Below are positions 7,416 through 15,873 of a stretch of 64,000 nucleotides of DNA, one piece after another. Under the pieces are notes generated by a model that was not told the DNA's origin, searched no databases, and was given only the letters and a program-made list of their open reading frames with translations. The stretch's first letter is position 1. Every line of letters begins with the position of its first letter. A program made the translations under genes and the position numbers. The stretch comes from Paracoccus shanxieyensis (GTDB lineage: Bacteria > Pseudomonadota > Alphaproteobacteria > Rhodobacterales > Rhodobacteraceae), in the NCBI RefSeq assembly GCF_009711265.1, contig NZ_WMII01000017.1, positions 1 through 64,000 on the forward strand. The letters are read 5' to 3'.

Positions 7416-9485
7416 ATGACGGACACGCCCCCGACCGATGGCAAGGACGCCGTCATGAAACCGGCCGAGCCTGTGCGCAAGCCCGCCGCCCGTGCCGCAG
7501 CGCGGGCCGGATCGTCGCTGGTCTGGCTGGTGCCGATCATCGCGCTGATCGTGACGCTTGGCGTCGGCTGGAACGCCATTGCCAGCCGGGGCACGCTGAT
7601 TTCGGTCAAGTTCAAGGACGCAACCGGCATCACCCCCGGCGAAACCGCCGTGAAATTCCGCGAGATCACCGTCGGCAAGGTCGAATCCGTCCGCTTCACC
7701 AGCAACCTTCAGCAGGTCGAGGTGAATATCCGCGTCGACAAGGATGTCGCGCAATATATCGACAGCGATGCCAGCTTCTGGATCGTCCGCCCGCAGGTGA
7801 CGGCGCAGGGCATCTCGCGGCTGGATACCGTGCTGACGGGCGCCTTTATCGAGGGGTATTGGGACGACAATCCCGGCGAGATGTCGAAAGAATTTCAGGG
7901 GCTCGAGCGGCCTCCGGTGTCGCGTTTCGGCCAGCCGGGCACGCTGATTACGTTGGCCACCGAACGGTCGCGCGGCATGACCGAAGGCGCGCCGGTGCTG
8001 TTTCGCGGATTGCCGGTCGGACAGATGCAGAACCTGCGTCTTGCCGATGATGACGAAGGCGTGCTGGCGGATGTGTTCATTCCCGCGCCCTATGACAAGC
8101 TGCTGACCACGAACAGCATTTTCTGGGACACCTCGGGCTTTTCGGTGTCGCTGGGCACGCAGGGTGTGTCGCTGAACGTGAATTCGCTGGCCTCGGTGCT
8201 GCAGGGCGGGGCCGAGTTTGCGACCGTGCGCTCGGGTGGCGGGCCGGTCGAAAACGGCCATGTCTTCCGCCTGCAGCCCGATCAGGAAACCGCCGAGGCC
8301 AATCTGATCTCGGACGAGGCGAATGCCCTGCGCCTGACCATGCTGATCGACGAATCCGTCAAGGGGCTGGAGACCGGCGCCAATGTCCAGTTCATGGGGC
8401 TGACCATCGGGCGGGTGACCAATCTGGCGGCGCGTGTGGTCAAGGACGATCAGGGGCAGGACCATGTCGAACAAGAGGTGACGCTGGCCGTCACCCCCGA
8501 CCGGCTGGGCATGACCGGCGATCCCACGCCGGAACAGGCGCTGGATTTCGTGGCCGATATGGTCAATCGCGGCCTGCGTGCCCGCATCGCCAGCGCGGGC
8601 TTCTTCGGCACCTCGCTTGAGGTCGAACTGATCGAGCTGCCCGATGCCGCCCCGGCGGAACTGGACCGCACGGCGCAGCCCAATCCGATCATCCCCTCGG
8701 TCCCCGGCGATATTTCCGATTTCACCGGCACGGCGCAGGGCTTCCTTGCCCGCGTCGGCAATCTGCCGATCGAAGAGGCGCTGAAATCCGCGACCGACAT
8801 GATGAATTCGGTCACGGCGCTTGCCAGCAGCGAAGACACCCGCGCCATTCCCGGCGCGCTGCGTGGCACGCTGGACAACGCGCAGAGCGCTGCCGGAGAG
8901 ATCCGTCAGGTCGCGACCGAACTGCGCGAATCCGGCGCCATCGGTGAAATTCGCGGCATGATCGACGAAGCCTCTGCCGCCGCCGAGGCGGTGAAGCTGG
9001 CCGCTGCCGATGTGCCGGGCATGGTCGAACAGATCGACGCCGCCGCCGCCAAAGTGGGCGAGGTGGATTTCGCTGCGATCTCGACCGAGGCCGAGGGCAT
9101 TTTGAAGGATGTGCGCGCCATGCTGGGCTCTGACGATGCCGCGCAATTGCCGCGCAACCTGTCGCAGACCCTGCAGGCGGCCTCGGGGCTGCTCAACGAT
9201 CTGCGCGACGGCAATGCGGCGGGCAGCCTGAATCAGGCGCTGAAATCGGCCAGCACGGCGGCGGACAACGTGTCGGCCTCGGTGCAGCGGCTGCCGCAAT
9301 TGTCGGCCCGGCTTGAGGCTTTGGCGGCACGCGCGGAATCGGTCATCTCGGCCTATGGCGACCGCTCGAATTTCAACACCGAGACGATCAACCTGATGCG
9401 CGAGATGCGCCGCGCGGCCAATGCCTTCGGCAGCCTTGCGCGCACCATCGAACGCAATCCGCAAGCCTTCATTCTGGGACGGTAA
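7416..9485 (+). CDS. pqiB: MCE-domain protein PqiB (intermembrane lipid transport)
   Basis: PqiB is a membrane-anchored protein whose stacked MCE domains form a tube across the periplasm for lipid movement. The 689-residue product has one N-terminal membrane anchor (SSLVWLVPIIALIVTLGVGW, 33-52) and then MCE domains. The first begins ISVKFKDATGITPGETAVKF; later ones are near TLATERSRGMTEGAPVLFRG and LTMLIDESVKGLETGANVQF. The last 230 residues are Ala-rich and helical. It is longer than E. coli PqiB (about 546 residues), mainly in that C-terminal part. It sits between the two pqiA halves and pqiC. Confidence 0.92.
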   Translation: MTDTPPTDGKDAVMKPAEPVRKPAARAAARAGSSLVWLVPIIALIVTLGVGWNAIASRGTLISVKFKDATGITPGETAVKFREITVGKVESVRFTSNLQQVEVNIRVDKDVAQYIDSDASFWIVRPQVTAQGISRLDTVLTGAFIEGYWDDNPGEMSKEFQGLERPPVSRFGQPGTLITLATERSRGMTEGAPVLFRGLPVGQMQNLRLADDDEGVLADVFIPAPYDKLLTTNSIFWDTSGFSVSLGTQGVSLNVNSLASVLQGGAEFATVRSGGGPVENGHVFRLQPDQETAEANLISDEANALRLTMLIDESVKGLETGANVQFMGLTIGRVTNLAARVVKDDQGQDHVEQEVTLAVTPDRLGMTGDPTPEQALDFVADMVNRGLRARIASAGFFGTSLEVELIELPDAAPAELDRTAQPNPIIPSVPGDISDFTGTAQGFLARVGNLPIEEALKSATDMMNSVTALASSEDTRAIPGALRGTLDNAQSAAGEIRQVATELRESGAIGEIRGMIDEASAAAEAVKLAAADVPGMVEQIDAAAAKVGEVDFAAISTEAEGILKDVRAMLGSDDAAQLPRNLSQTLQAASGLLNDLRDGNAAGSLNQALKSASTAADNVSASVQRLPQLSARLEALAARAESVISAYGDRSNFNTETINLMREMRRAANAFGSLARTIERNPQAFILGR

Positions 9486-9486
9486 G

Positions 9487-10137
9487 ATGCGCCATATCCT
9501 GATTGCCTCGGCGGTTATCGCCACGCTGTCCGCCTGCTCCAACGGCGAAAAGACCGCGCGCTACCTGATCGACCCGCCCGTGACGGGCGAACGGCTGGCC
9601 AACCGGCTTGGCACGACCGAGTTGAAGGATGTGTCGCTGCCCGATTACGCCAATGCCGGAGAGGTCAGCTGGCAGACCGCCGACGGCGCGGTGCGGTCGA
9701 ACACCAAGGAATTGTGGGCCGACAATCCGCAGCGCGCCTTTACCCAGACGCTGGCCCGGACGATTTCCGACATCTCGGGCGCGACCGTCATCGGAGAGCC
9801 GTGGCCGCTGGCCGAACCGCCGCGCCGCACGCTGGAGGTGCGCGTGGAAACCGCGCTGGCCGAGGCCAATGGCATCTATCGCCTGTCGGGCCGCTATTTC
9901 GTGGGCGATTCCGGTGCAGGCGGGTCCAATCAGGCGCGCAGCTTCAATATCGCGGTGCCGATGGGCACGACCGAGCCGACGCCCGCCATCGTCGCCCGCG
10001 CGCAGTCACAGGCGATTGCCCAGCTTGCGCGGCAGATCGCGGTGCTGGGCGGGCCGGGCAATTCGGTGCGCACCTCATCCAGCGCGCCGCGCATGGATGA
10101 CATCTTTTCGCAGCCATTGCCGCCCCTGGACGGCTAG
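9487..10137 (+). CDS. pqiC: PqiC-like outer-membrane lipoprotein (ABC-type transport auxiliary lipoprotein)
   Basis: The ATG at 9487 follows the pqiB stop by one base and gives a lipoprotein signal, MRHILIASAVIATLSAC, with a lipobox LSAC (Cys17). The 216-residue product fits the PqiC/DUF330 family: it begins YLIDPP and later contains RTLEVRVETALAEANGIYRL, then SGRYFVGD. PqiC is an outer-membrane partner of PqiB, so this gene completes the pqiA1-A2-B-C operon. It is convergent with the flavin reductase gene, with 7 bases between them. Confidence 0.87.
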   Translation: MRHILIASAVIATLSACSNGEKTARYLIDPPVTGERLANRLGTTELKDVSLPDYANAGEVSWQTADGAVRSNTKELWADNPQRAFTQTLARTISDISGATVIGEPWPLAEPPRRTLEVRVETALAEANGIYRLSGRYFVGDSGAGGSNQARSFNIAVPMGTTEPTPAIVARAQSQAIAQLARQIAVLGGPGNSVRTSSSAPRMDDIFSQPLPPLDG

Positions 10138-10144
10138 TCCCGGA

Positions 10145-10690
10145 TCAGGTTTCGGACGGCATGAACTGGCCGAACCGGCCTGCGGCAAAGACCAGCGGGT
10201 GATCGCCGGGGCCTGCCACGGTGACGCGCAGCACCCGCCCGATCATCACGCTGTGATCGCCCGCATCATGCACGGCATGGGTCGCGCAATCGAACCGCGC
10301 CGCGACGCCGGGGATCACCGGCACGCCTTCCTCATTGGGGCCATGCTCCAGCCCGTCGAACTGCTGACCGCCGCGCGTGAAGCGCAGGCAGGTCTCAAGC
10401 TGTTCCGAGCCCAGCACATGCACCGACCAATGCGCCGCGCCCACAAAGACCGCGTGCCGGCTGGAGACCTTGGCGGGCGACCACAGGACCAGCGGCGGCT
10501 CCAGCGAGACGCTGGAGAAGCTGTTGGCCGTCATGCCCAGCGGGCCGGTTTCGCCTTGTGTCGTCACCACCGTCACGCCGGTTGCAAAGCGCCCCAGCGC
10601 CTCGCGCAGCACCCGCGCCTCGGCCGTGGCGGGGTGAAAGGTGATGGCATCGGCGAGCCGGTCTTGGGTCGCGGGGGGAATGCGGCTCAT
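10145..10690 (-). CDS. Flavin reductase-like (FMN-binding) protein
   Basis: The 181-residue product matches the flavin reductase-like domain: [17 protein letters not shown], then [20 protein letters not shown] (the typical FMN-binding T-x-x-S-x-x-S region), and a C-terminal [10 protein letters not shown]. Such proteins supply reduced flavin to two-component monooxygenases or act as small FMN oxidoreductases. The start at 10690 was chosen for an AGG seven bases upstream; an ATG five codons earlier lacks one. No monooxygenase partner is adjacent, so its role is open. Confidence 0.85.
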   Translation of the reverse strand: MSRIPPATQDRLADAITFHPATAEARVLREALGRFATGVTVVTTQGETGPLGMTANSFSSVSLEPPLVLWSPAKVSSRHAVFVGAAHWSVHVLGSEQLETCLRFTRGGQQFDGLEHGPNEEGVPVIPGVAARFDCATHAVHDAGDHSVMIGRVLRVTVAGPGDHPLVFAAGRFGQFMPSET

Positions 10691-10747
10691 GCGGGGGCCT
10701 TTCATCTGTCGCCGTGACCATAGCGGCGCGGTCCGGGGGCATCAAGT

Positions 10748-11545
10748 TCAGCCGGGAAAACCGGTTGACGGCAGCGGGCGCAGGGCCGCGATCAACTGGC
10801 CGTGCAGGCCGGGCGCTGCGACGACCATGCCGTCCGACAGGGGCTTGGCGCGGTTGAAGCGCAGCGGCCTGCCGGAAAGCTCGGTCGCGACGCAGCCCGC
10901 GCGTTCGGCGATCAGGCTGCCTGCGGCGATGTCCCATTCCCATGCCGCCCGGGTCGACAGTGCGGCGTTGAAGCGGCCTTCGGCCACCAGACACAGCCGC
11001 CATGCCAGCGAGGGGCGGAATTCACGCCGCAGGCCCGGCACGCCGTTGCGCCAGAAGGCGGGATCGAAACTGGGCTTGCCCGCCAGCACAGTCGCATTCT
11101 GCATTGGATGATCGGCAGGCGCGATGGCCGCGCCGTTCAGCAGCGCCGGACCATCGGCCACCGCCGTATAGGTCAGGCCGCGCGCAGGCAGATGCACCAC
11201 CGCCGCCGTGATGCGTTCGCCCGTGGCAATCGCCAGCGAGATCGAGAAGCCCTCTTGCCCATCCAGAAATGAGCGCGTGCCGTCGATCGGGTCGATGATG
11301 AAGCAATGCGCCGCATCCAGCCGCGACGGCTCATCGGGCGATTCCTCGCTGAGCCAGCCGTAATCGGGACGGGCGGCGCGAAACACCGTCTCAAGATGGG
11401 CGTTCACCGCCAGATCGGCCTCGCTGACCGGACCTGCACCGCCGCCCTTGTCCCATGCCTGCGGATCCTGCCGCCAATAGCGCAGGGCGATGTCGCCCGC
11501 CTCGCGCGCGGCGTCCTGCAGCAGCGTCAGGTCACGCGCCGGCAA
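10748..11545 (-). CDS. cysQ: Inositol monophosphatase family phosphatase, CysQ-like
   Basis: The 265-residue protein has the full metal-dependent phosphatase motif set: EES (67-69), DPIDGT (85-90) and WEWDIAAG (202-209). These bind the magnesium ions that hydrolyse phosphate esters. The length and the GGAGPVSEADLAVNAHL region fit 3'(2'),5'-bisphosphate nucleotidases (CysQ), which remove the PAP by-product of sulfate assimilation. Inositol monophosphatase activity cannot be excluded from sequence alone. Its start overlaps the end of the upstream pmbA-like gene by 14 bases, so the two are probably co-transcribed. Confidence 0.87.
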   Translation of the reverse strand: MPARDLTLLQDAAREAGDIALRYWRQDPQAWDKGGGAGPVSEADLAVNAHLETVFRAARPDYGWLSEESPDEPSRLDAAHCFIIDPIDGTRSFLDGQEGFSISLAIATGERITAAVVHLPARGLTYTAVADGPALLNGAAIAPADHPMQNATVLAGKPSFDPAFWRNGVPGLRREFRPSLAWRLCLVAEGRFNAALSTRAAWEWDIAAGSLIAERAGCVATELSGRPLRFNRAKPLSDGMVVAAPGLHGQLIAALRPLPSTGFPG

Positions 11546-12878
11546 CGGTCATACCTTCGACAAGCAGGCTGGGCACGCGCATGGCGTGCCAGTCGCGCGC
11601 GTCATTCGCGGCGGTGATCCGCATCAGCATGTCGCGCAGATTGCCCGCGATGGTGCATTCGTTGACGGCATGGGTGATCTGGCCGTTTTCGACCCAGAAG
11701 CCGCTGGCGCCGCGCGAATAATCCCCGGTCGTCGCATTGATCGACGATCCCAGCATCGAGGTGACGATCAGCCCGCGCCCCATGTCGCGGATCAGATCGT
11801 CGCGGCTGGCGCTGCCCTGCCCCAGCGCAAGGTTCGTCACCCCCGGCGAGGGCGGGCTGCTGGTCCCGCGCGAGGCATTGGCGGTCGAGGCCATGCCCAG
11901 CTTGCGCCCCGTCGCCAGATCCAGCGTCCAGCCTTGCAGGATGCCGTCGCGGACCAGCGCGCGTTCGGCGGTCGCCAGCCCCTCGGCATCGAACAGGCGT
12001 GAATTGCCATAGCGCGGCAGATGCGGCAATTCGATCAGGTCGAAGCCTGCGGGCAGCACCGCCTGACCCATCGCGTCACGCAGCCAGCTTGCCCCGCGCG
12101 CCACGGCGCGGCCATTCACCGCGCCGACCAGATGGCCGATCAGGCCCGCCGCCACGCGTTCGTCGTAAAGGATCGGGAAGGCGCCGGTCGGCGGCTTTTT
12201 CGCGCCGCTGCGCGCCACGGTGCGTTCGCCGGCAAGCTGGCCGATGCTTTCCGCACTGGGCATGTCGGCGCGATGCACGCGACCCTCGCCCGCCCAGTCG
12301 CGCTCCATCCCGGTGCCTGTGCCGGTGATCGCCACGGCAGACAGGCTGTGGGCGCTGCGGGCATAGCCTGCCGACAGGCCATTCGTGCCCTGCAGCCACA
12401 TCCAGCGCCGCATATGCCCGGCGCTGGCGGTTTCGACCTGCGACACGCCCGGCACGGCCAAGGCGGCGGCTTCGGCGCGCAGGGCTGCGTCCTGCAGATC
12501 CTCGGGCGTGGGCTCGGGCGAGGCGTCGAACAGGTCCAGACGGCTGCTGTCGGTGTCTTGCGTCAGCTGGCCTGGCTCGGCCAGACCAAGGTGGTCATCG
12601 ACCGGGGCCTCGCGGGCCATGGCGACGGCGCGGGCGGCCATGTCGTCAATCGCGCCGGGATCCGAGCCCGACACGCAGGCCTGCCTGCCGCCCAGCAGGA
12701 CGCGCAGGCCGATTTCCACACCCTCGGCGCGTTCGGCATGTTCCAGCCGCCCGCCGCGCACATCGACCGAGACCGCCGCCGCATCCAGCGCCACGGCATC
12801 GGCCTGATCGGCCCCCGCGCGGCGCGCCGCCGTCAGAAGCTGGTCGGTCAGGGATTGCAGGCGCGCGACATCGGACAT
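11532..12878 (-). CDS. pmbA: TldD/PmbA-family metalloprotease
   Basis: The 448-residue product fits PmbA (TldE), which pairs with TldD to form a peptidase that processes modified peptides and the CcdA antitoxin in E. coli. Visible family features are VDVRGGRLEHAERAEGVEIG near the N-terminus, the C-terminal GASGFWVENGQITHAVNECT block, and the terminal LLVEGMTVAG. It lacks the HExxxH zinc motif of TldD, consistent with the PmbA partner. The start at 12878 follows AGGAA. Its stop lies inside the cysQ-like gene. Confidence 0.88.
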   Translation of the reverse strand: MSDVARLQSLTDQLLTAARRAGADQADAVALDAAAVSVDVRGGRLEHAERAEGVEIGLRVLLGGRQACVSGSDPGAIDDMAARAVAMAREAPVDDHLGLAEPGQLTQDTDSSRLDLFDASPEPTPEDLQDAALRAEAAALAVPGVSQVETASAGHMRRWMWLQGTNGLSAGYARSAHSLSAVAITGTGTGMERDWAGEGRVHRADMPSAESIGQLAGERTVARSGAKKPPTGAFPILYDERVAAGLIGHLVGAVNGRAVARGASWLRDAMGQAVLPAGFDLIELPHLPRYGNSRLFDAEGLATAERALVRDGILQGWTLDLATGRKLGMASTANASRGTSSPPSPGVTNLALGQGSASRDDLIRDMGRGLIVTSMLGSSINATTGDYSRGASGFWVENGQITHAVNECTIAGNLRDMLMRITAANDARDWHAMRVPSLLVEGMTVAGA

Positions 12879-12898
12879 GGGAATTCCTTAACAGAATA

Positions 12899-12926
12899 AC
12901 GGGGGCACGGCCCGGCCTGCCCCCGT
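12899..12926 (-). terminator. Stem-loop downstream of the DUF2125 gene
   Basis: ACGGGGGCA and TGCCCCCGT form a perfect nine-base stem with a ten-base loop. On the minus strand it is followed by TATTCTGTT, so it looks like an intrinsic terminator for the DUF2125 gene. It lies in the 94-base gap before pmbA and would insulate pmbA from upstream transcription. Confidence 0.5.
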
Positions 12927-12972
12927 CAGAAACTTGCAGGGGGCGGCGCGAAGGACCACGCCACCCAATGGC

Positions 12973-14646
12973 TTACTTGATCTGCTGGCCGTTGGCAAAG
13001 ATCGCGCCGCCATCGCGGAATTCAAGATCGGTTGCCAGCTTTTCGGGATTGCCGTCGACGGGCTTGGCGAACATCGCCAGCATCATGCGCACGCCCATCA
13101 TCTGATCCTCGGGGATCAGGCCCATGGCGCCCAGCTTGTCCAGCAGGCCGTTCACGCCTTCATATTCGGCCTTGATCTGACCGACCGGCGCGCTGAGATC
13201 GCCACCTTCCGGCGCTTTCAGTGACCCCGAGGCATTGACCTTGGCACCCACCGCATTCAGCGCGATCTGGTTGATGGTCAGTTCCACCGGCTCGAAGGGC
13301 GAGGGGGTTTCCTCGGCCGTGTCGTCACCGGCCATGGTCTCATCCTGCGCCAGATCGGCATCGGCCTGCGCCTCGGCATCATCGGCCGGGGTGTCGGGGG
13401 TCATGCCATCGGCCGTGGCCGCATCGGTGTCGTCCGCAGGGGCGGCATCATCGCTGGCGTCGTCGTCCGTTGCGGTTTCCGGCGTGGCATCCGCGGCGGG
13501 CATGGCGAAGATGTCCTGCGTCACCTTCATCAGCCCGGTCAGGTCGATTTCCAGCGAGGCCGGATCGCGGGGCAGTTGCGCCTGCGGGTCGAACATCGCC
13601 CAGATCTGATCGCCAAGCGTGACGCCCGACAGCGCATAGCCGAACTTGAAGGGCTGCGGCTGGTCGGATTGCGTGACGGGCAGCTGCATGTCGAAGCTGC
13701 CGCTTTCGACGCCATAGCTGATCGGCGCGGGGAATTGCGGCGAGGTCATTTCAAAGCTGACCGCATCGGTCGCGCCCTGATAGCCCATGCCGTCGCTGGA
13801 CAGGTTGAAGGACAGATCCATGCCCTTGCCGTCATATTTGCCCGACCCGGACGAGGGCTGGCCTTCGGCATCGGTGCTGGCGAATTCGAACGTGCCCGCG
13901 CCCGGCCCGGTGGCCAGCTTGCCGCTGATCGCCAGACCGTCCTTCAGCGCCTGAGACATCTGGCCTTCCAGATCGGTGAACTTGCCGCCTGCGGTCATCG
14001 TGCCTTCGCTGCGCAGCGCATCAAGGCTGCCCGCGAATTTCATCTGGTCGCCCGCTTCTTCGGTCACGTCGCCCTGAAAGGTCAGCTTCTGGGTCGCCAT
14101 GGTATAGTCGTATTTGGCGGGCGTGCCTGCGACGGAATGGAATGTGCCGGTCGTGTCGGCCAGCTTGACCGTGATCGGCAGCGGCCGCTCGGCCCCGTCC
14201 GAGGTGATCGTGCTCAGCGTGACATCGATGGTGGGATAGTCGAATTCATGGGTCATGTCCTCGGGTGCGCCCGAGGTGACGATGGCATTGCCGGGCATCG
14301 AGATGGCGACGGGCAGGCTGAAGGCGCTGCCCTCTTCGGTGCCGCTGACATCCATGTCCATCTGATCGGCAAAGACCGTGCGGACCTTGCCGCCGTTTTC
14401 CTGCGTCAGGGTGACCTGCGGAATGCGGCTGACGACCTTGTTGCCCTCGGCGCCGCCTTCGATGGTGACATCGCGCAGCGTCAGGGTCGAACCCGCCATG
14501 TCGCGGCCCGCTTCGGCGACGGTGTAGCCGACCGATTCGTAATAGTCGATCCAGGACTGCCAGACCTGTTCCGGGGTCACGTCGGCAAAGGCAGGCGAGG
14601 TGAACGCCGCCAGCGCCAGGGCAGAGCTTGTCAGTCTGAGGGACAT
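12973..14646 (-). CDS. DUF2125 domain protein, secreted
   Basis: The start at 14646 (MSLRLTSSALALAAFTSPAF) gives a clear signal peptide with cleavage after AFA near residue 21 and AAAGG upstream; the frame runs further but has no comparable start. The 557-residue mature protein is periplasmic or outer-membrane exposed and matches DUF2125, whose function is unknown. Around residues 380-450 (DNA about 13300-13510) is an Asp/Ala/Thr-rich low-complexity linker (for example DDDASDDAAPADDTDA) that separates two folded parts. It is divergent from the crotonase-like gene. Confidence 0.8.
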   Translation of the reverse strand: MSLRLTSSALALAAFTSPAFADVTPEQVWQSWIDYYESVGYTVAEAGRDMAGSTLTLRDVTIEGGAEGNKVVSRIPQVTLTQENGGKVRTVFADQMDMDVSGTEEGSAFSLPVAISMPGNAIVTSGAPEDMTHEFDYPTIDVTLSTITSDGAERPLPITVKLADTTGTFHSVAGTPAKYDYTMATQKLTFQGDVTEEAGDQMKFAGSLDALRSEGTMTAGGKFTDLEGQMSQALKDGLAISGKLATGPGAGTFEFASTDAEGQPSSGSGKYDGKGMDLSFNLSSDGMGYQGATDAVSFEMTSPQFPAPISYGVESGSFDMQLPVTQSDQPQPFKFGYALSGVTLGDQIWAMFDPQAQLPRDPASLEIDLTGLMKVTQDIFAMPAADATPETATDDDASDDAAPADDTDAATADGMTPDTPADDAEAQADADLAQDETMAGDDTAEETPSPFEPVELTINQIALNAVGAKVNASGSLKAPEGGDLSAPVGQIKAEYEGVNGLLDKLGAMGLIPEDQMMGVRMMLAMFAKPVDGNPEKLATDLEFRDGGAIFANGQQIK

Positions 14647-14733
14647 TTCATTACCTTTCCGGGGTGAATGAACAATAAAACGCGGTTTGGTGAAACTTCT
14701 GCCACAGCATATGGCGAGGTCCAAGGAGGGCAA

Positions 14734-15360
14734 GTGACCGACAGCATGATCTTGCGCGAAATCGTGAACGGAATCGGCCATATCCGGATCTCGCGGCCGG
14801 AAAAGGCCAATGCGCTGACCGAACCCATGCTGGCCGCGCTGGCCGATGGGTTTCGGGCCATGGCCGATGCGCCCGACCTGCGGGCGGTGATCCTGACCGG
14901 AACGGGGCGGGTGTTTTCCGCCGGGGCGGATCTGGACGCGGCCCGCGCCGGGCTGGCCCTGTCGCCGGAATGGGAGCGGCTGTCCGGTGCGGTGGCCGCC
15001 ATGCCCTGCCTGACCATCGCCGCGCTGAACGGCACGGTCGCGGGCGGCGCGATGGGCATGGTGCTGGCCTGCGACATAAGGCTGGCCGTGCCCGAGGCGA
15101 AGTTCTTTTATCCGGTCATGCGGCTGGGCTATCTGCCGCAGCCGGGCGATCCGGCGCGGCTGGTGGCACTGGTCGGTCCGGCGCGGGCGCGGATGATCCT
15201 GATGGCGGGGCAGAAGATCGCCGCCGAGGAGGCGCGGGTCTGGGGGCTGGTCGACCGGATCGTGGCCCCCGATGCGCTGATGGCTGAGGCGGAAGCGCTG
15301 TGCGCCGACATTCTGGCCGCGCCCGAAGGCCATGCGGCGGCGATTGCGGGGATGTTGTGA
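14734..15360 (+). CDS. Enoyl-CoA hydratase/isomerase (crotonase) family protein
   Basis: The GTG start at 14734 was chosen because AAGGAGGG lies at 14723-14730; an in-frame ATG at 14668 has no such site. The 208-residue product has the crotonase fold signatures: SAGADL for the oxyanion hole, then NGTVAGGAMGMVLACDIRLA. The two catalytic glutamates of enoyl-CoA hydratase are missing: Gly stands at the Glu144 position (GGAMGM for GGGCEL) and Val at Glu164 (YPVMRLG for QPEILLG). It is therefore probably not a simple hydratase. Isomerase, thioesterase or another crotonase activity is possible. It is also shorter than typical (about 260). Confidence 0.8.
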   Translation: MTDSMILREIVNGIGHIRISRPEKANALTEPMLAALADGFRAMADAPDLRAVILTGTGRVFSAGADLDAARAGLALSPEWERLSGAVAAMPCLTIAALNGTVAGGAMGMVLACDIRLAVPEAKFFYPVMRLGYLPQPGDPARLVALVGPARARMILMAGQKIAAEEARVWGLVDRIVAPDALMAEAEALCADILAAPEGHAAAIAGML

Positions 15361-15369
15361 CGGACGGGG

Positions 15370-15446
15370 GCACGGCCCCCGGTATTTTCAGGGGGCTCTG
15401 CCCCGGCCCTGCGGGCCTCCCCGGAGTATTTCAAGAACAGAGAAGG
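15370..15446. repeat. Rhodobacterales-type intergenic repeat
   Basis: The 100-base gap after the crotonase-like gene is filled with short GC stems (GGGGGCACGGCCCCC, then CAGGGGGCTCTGCCCC) and ends in CCCCGGAGTATTTCAAGAAC AGAGAAGG. The last part resembles the arms of the inverted repeat at 42094-42156 (GTATTT...AACA..GA). Such elements occur in many copies between genes in Rhodobacterales; this identification rests on remembered pattern, not on a search. The first stem may end transcription of the upstream gene. Confidence 0.4.
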
Positions 15447-15460
15447 CCGTCAGGCCGCGA

Positions 15461-15802
15461 TCAGGCGTAGGCCGACTGTTTCTTGAAATGCGTGCAGAGC
15501 AGGTAATACACCACGGCGCGATATTTGTTGCGGTTCGAGGTGCCGTATTGCTGCATCACGCTGTCGATGGCCGCCGTCAGATCGTCGCCATCGGGCAGGC
15601 CCAGCTTCTTGACGAGATAGTTCTGCCGCACACGCTCGAGCTCGGACTTGTCCGAGCCTGCGATGGTTTCGGCATCATTGCTGTAGATCGACGGGCCGCA
15701 GCCGATCACCACCTTGGTCAGCAGGTCCATGTCGGGCGTGAGGCCCAGCTTGTTCGTCAGGTCGGCGGCGTATTTGGCGATCAGGTCGTCACGTTTGCTC
15801 AT
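15461..15802 (-). CDS. DUF2853 family protein
   Basis: The 113-residue cytoplasmic protein has no signal or membrane segment and matches the small DUF2853 family found mainly in Alphaproteobacteria. Recognisable features are DDLIAKYAADLTNKLGLTPD at the start and NRNKYRAVVYYLLCTHFKKQ near the end. Its function is unknown. It is preceded by a GGGGGA stretch and stands alone between the intergenic repeat and ahcY. Confidence 0.8.
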   Translation of the reverse strand: MSKRDDLIAKYAADLTNKLGLTPDMDLLTKVVIGCGPSIYSNDAETIAGSDKSELERVRQNYLVKKLGLPDGDDLTAAIDSVMQQYGTSNRNKYRAVVYYLLCTHFKKQSAYA

Positions 15803-15873
15803 GAGATATCCCCCGGATTTCGGTCCGGGGGAAAGCGTAGCGTGCTGGATTCATTTGGCAACAGAAACCGCGA

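Noticed and set aside
7188..9542. Minus-strand open frame of 784 codons opposite pqiB
   Set aside because: Such long antisense frames are usual opposite GC-rich genes. The composition (His, Arg, Gln rich) is unlike a real protein, and pqiB is clearly coding.
14647..15333. N-terminal extension of the DUF2125 frame upstream of 14646
   Set aside because: It overlaps the crotonase-like gene on the other strand; a signal peptide and ribosome site mark the true start at 14646.
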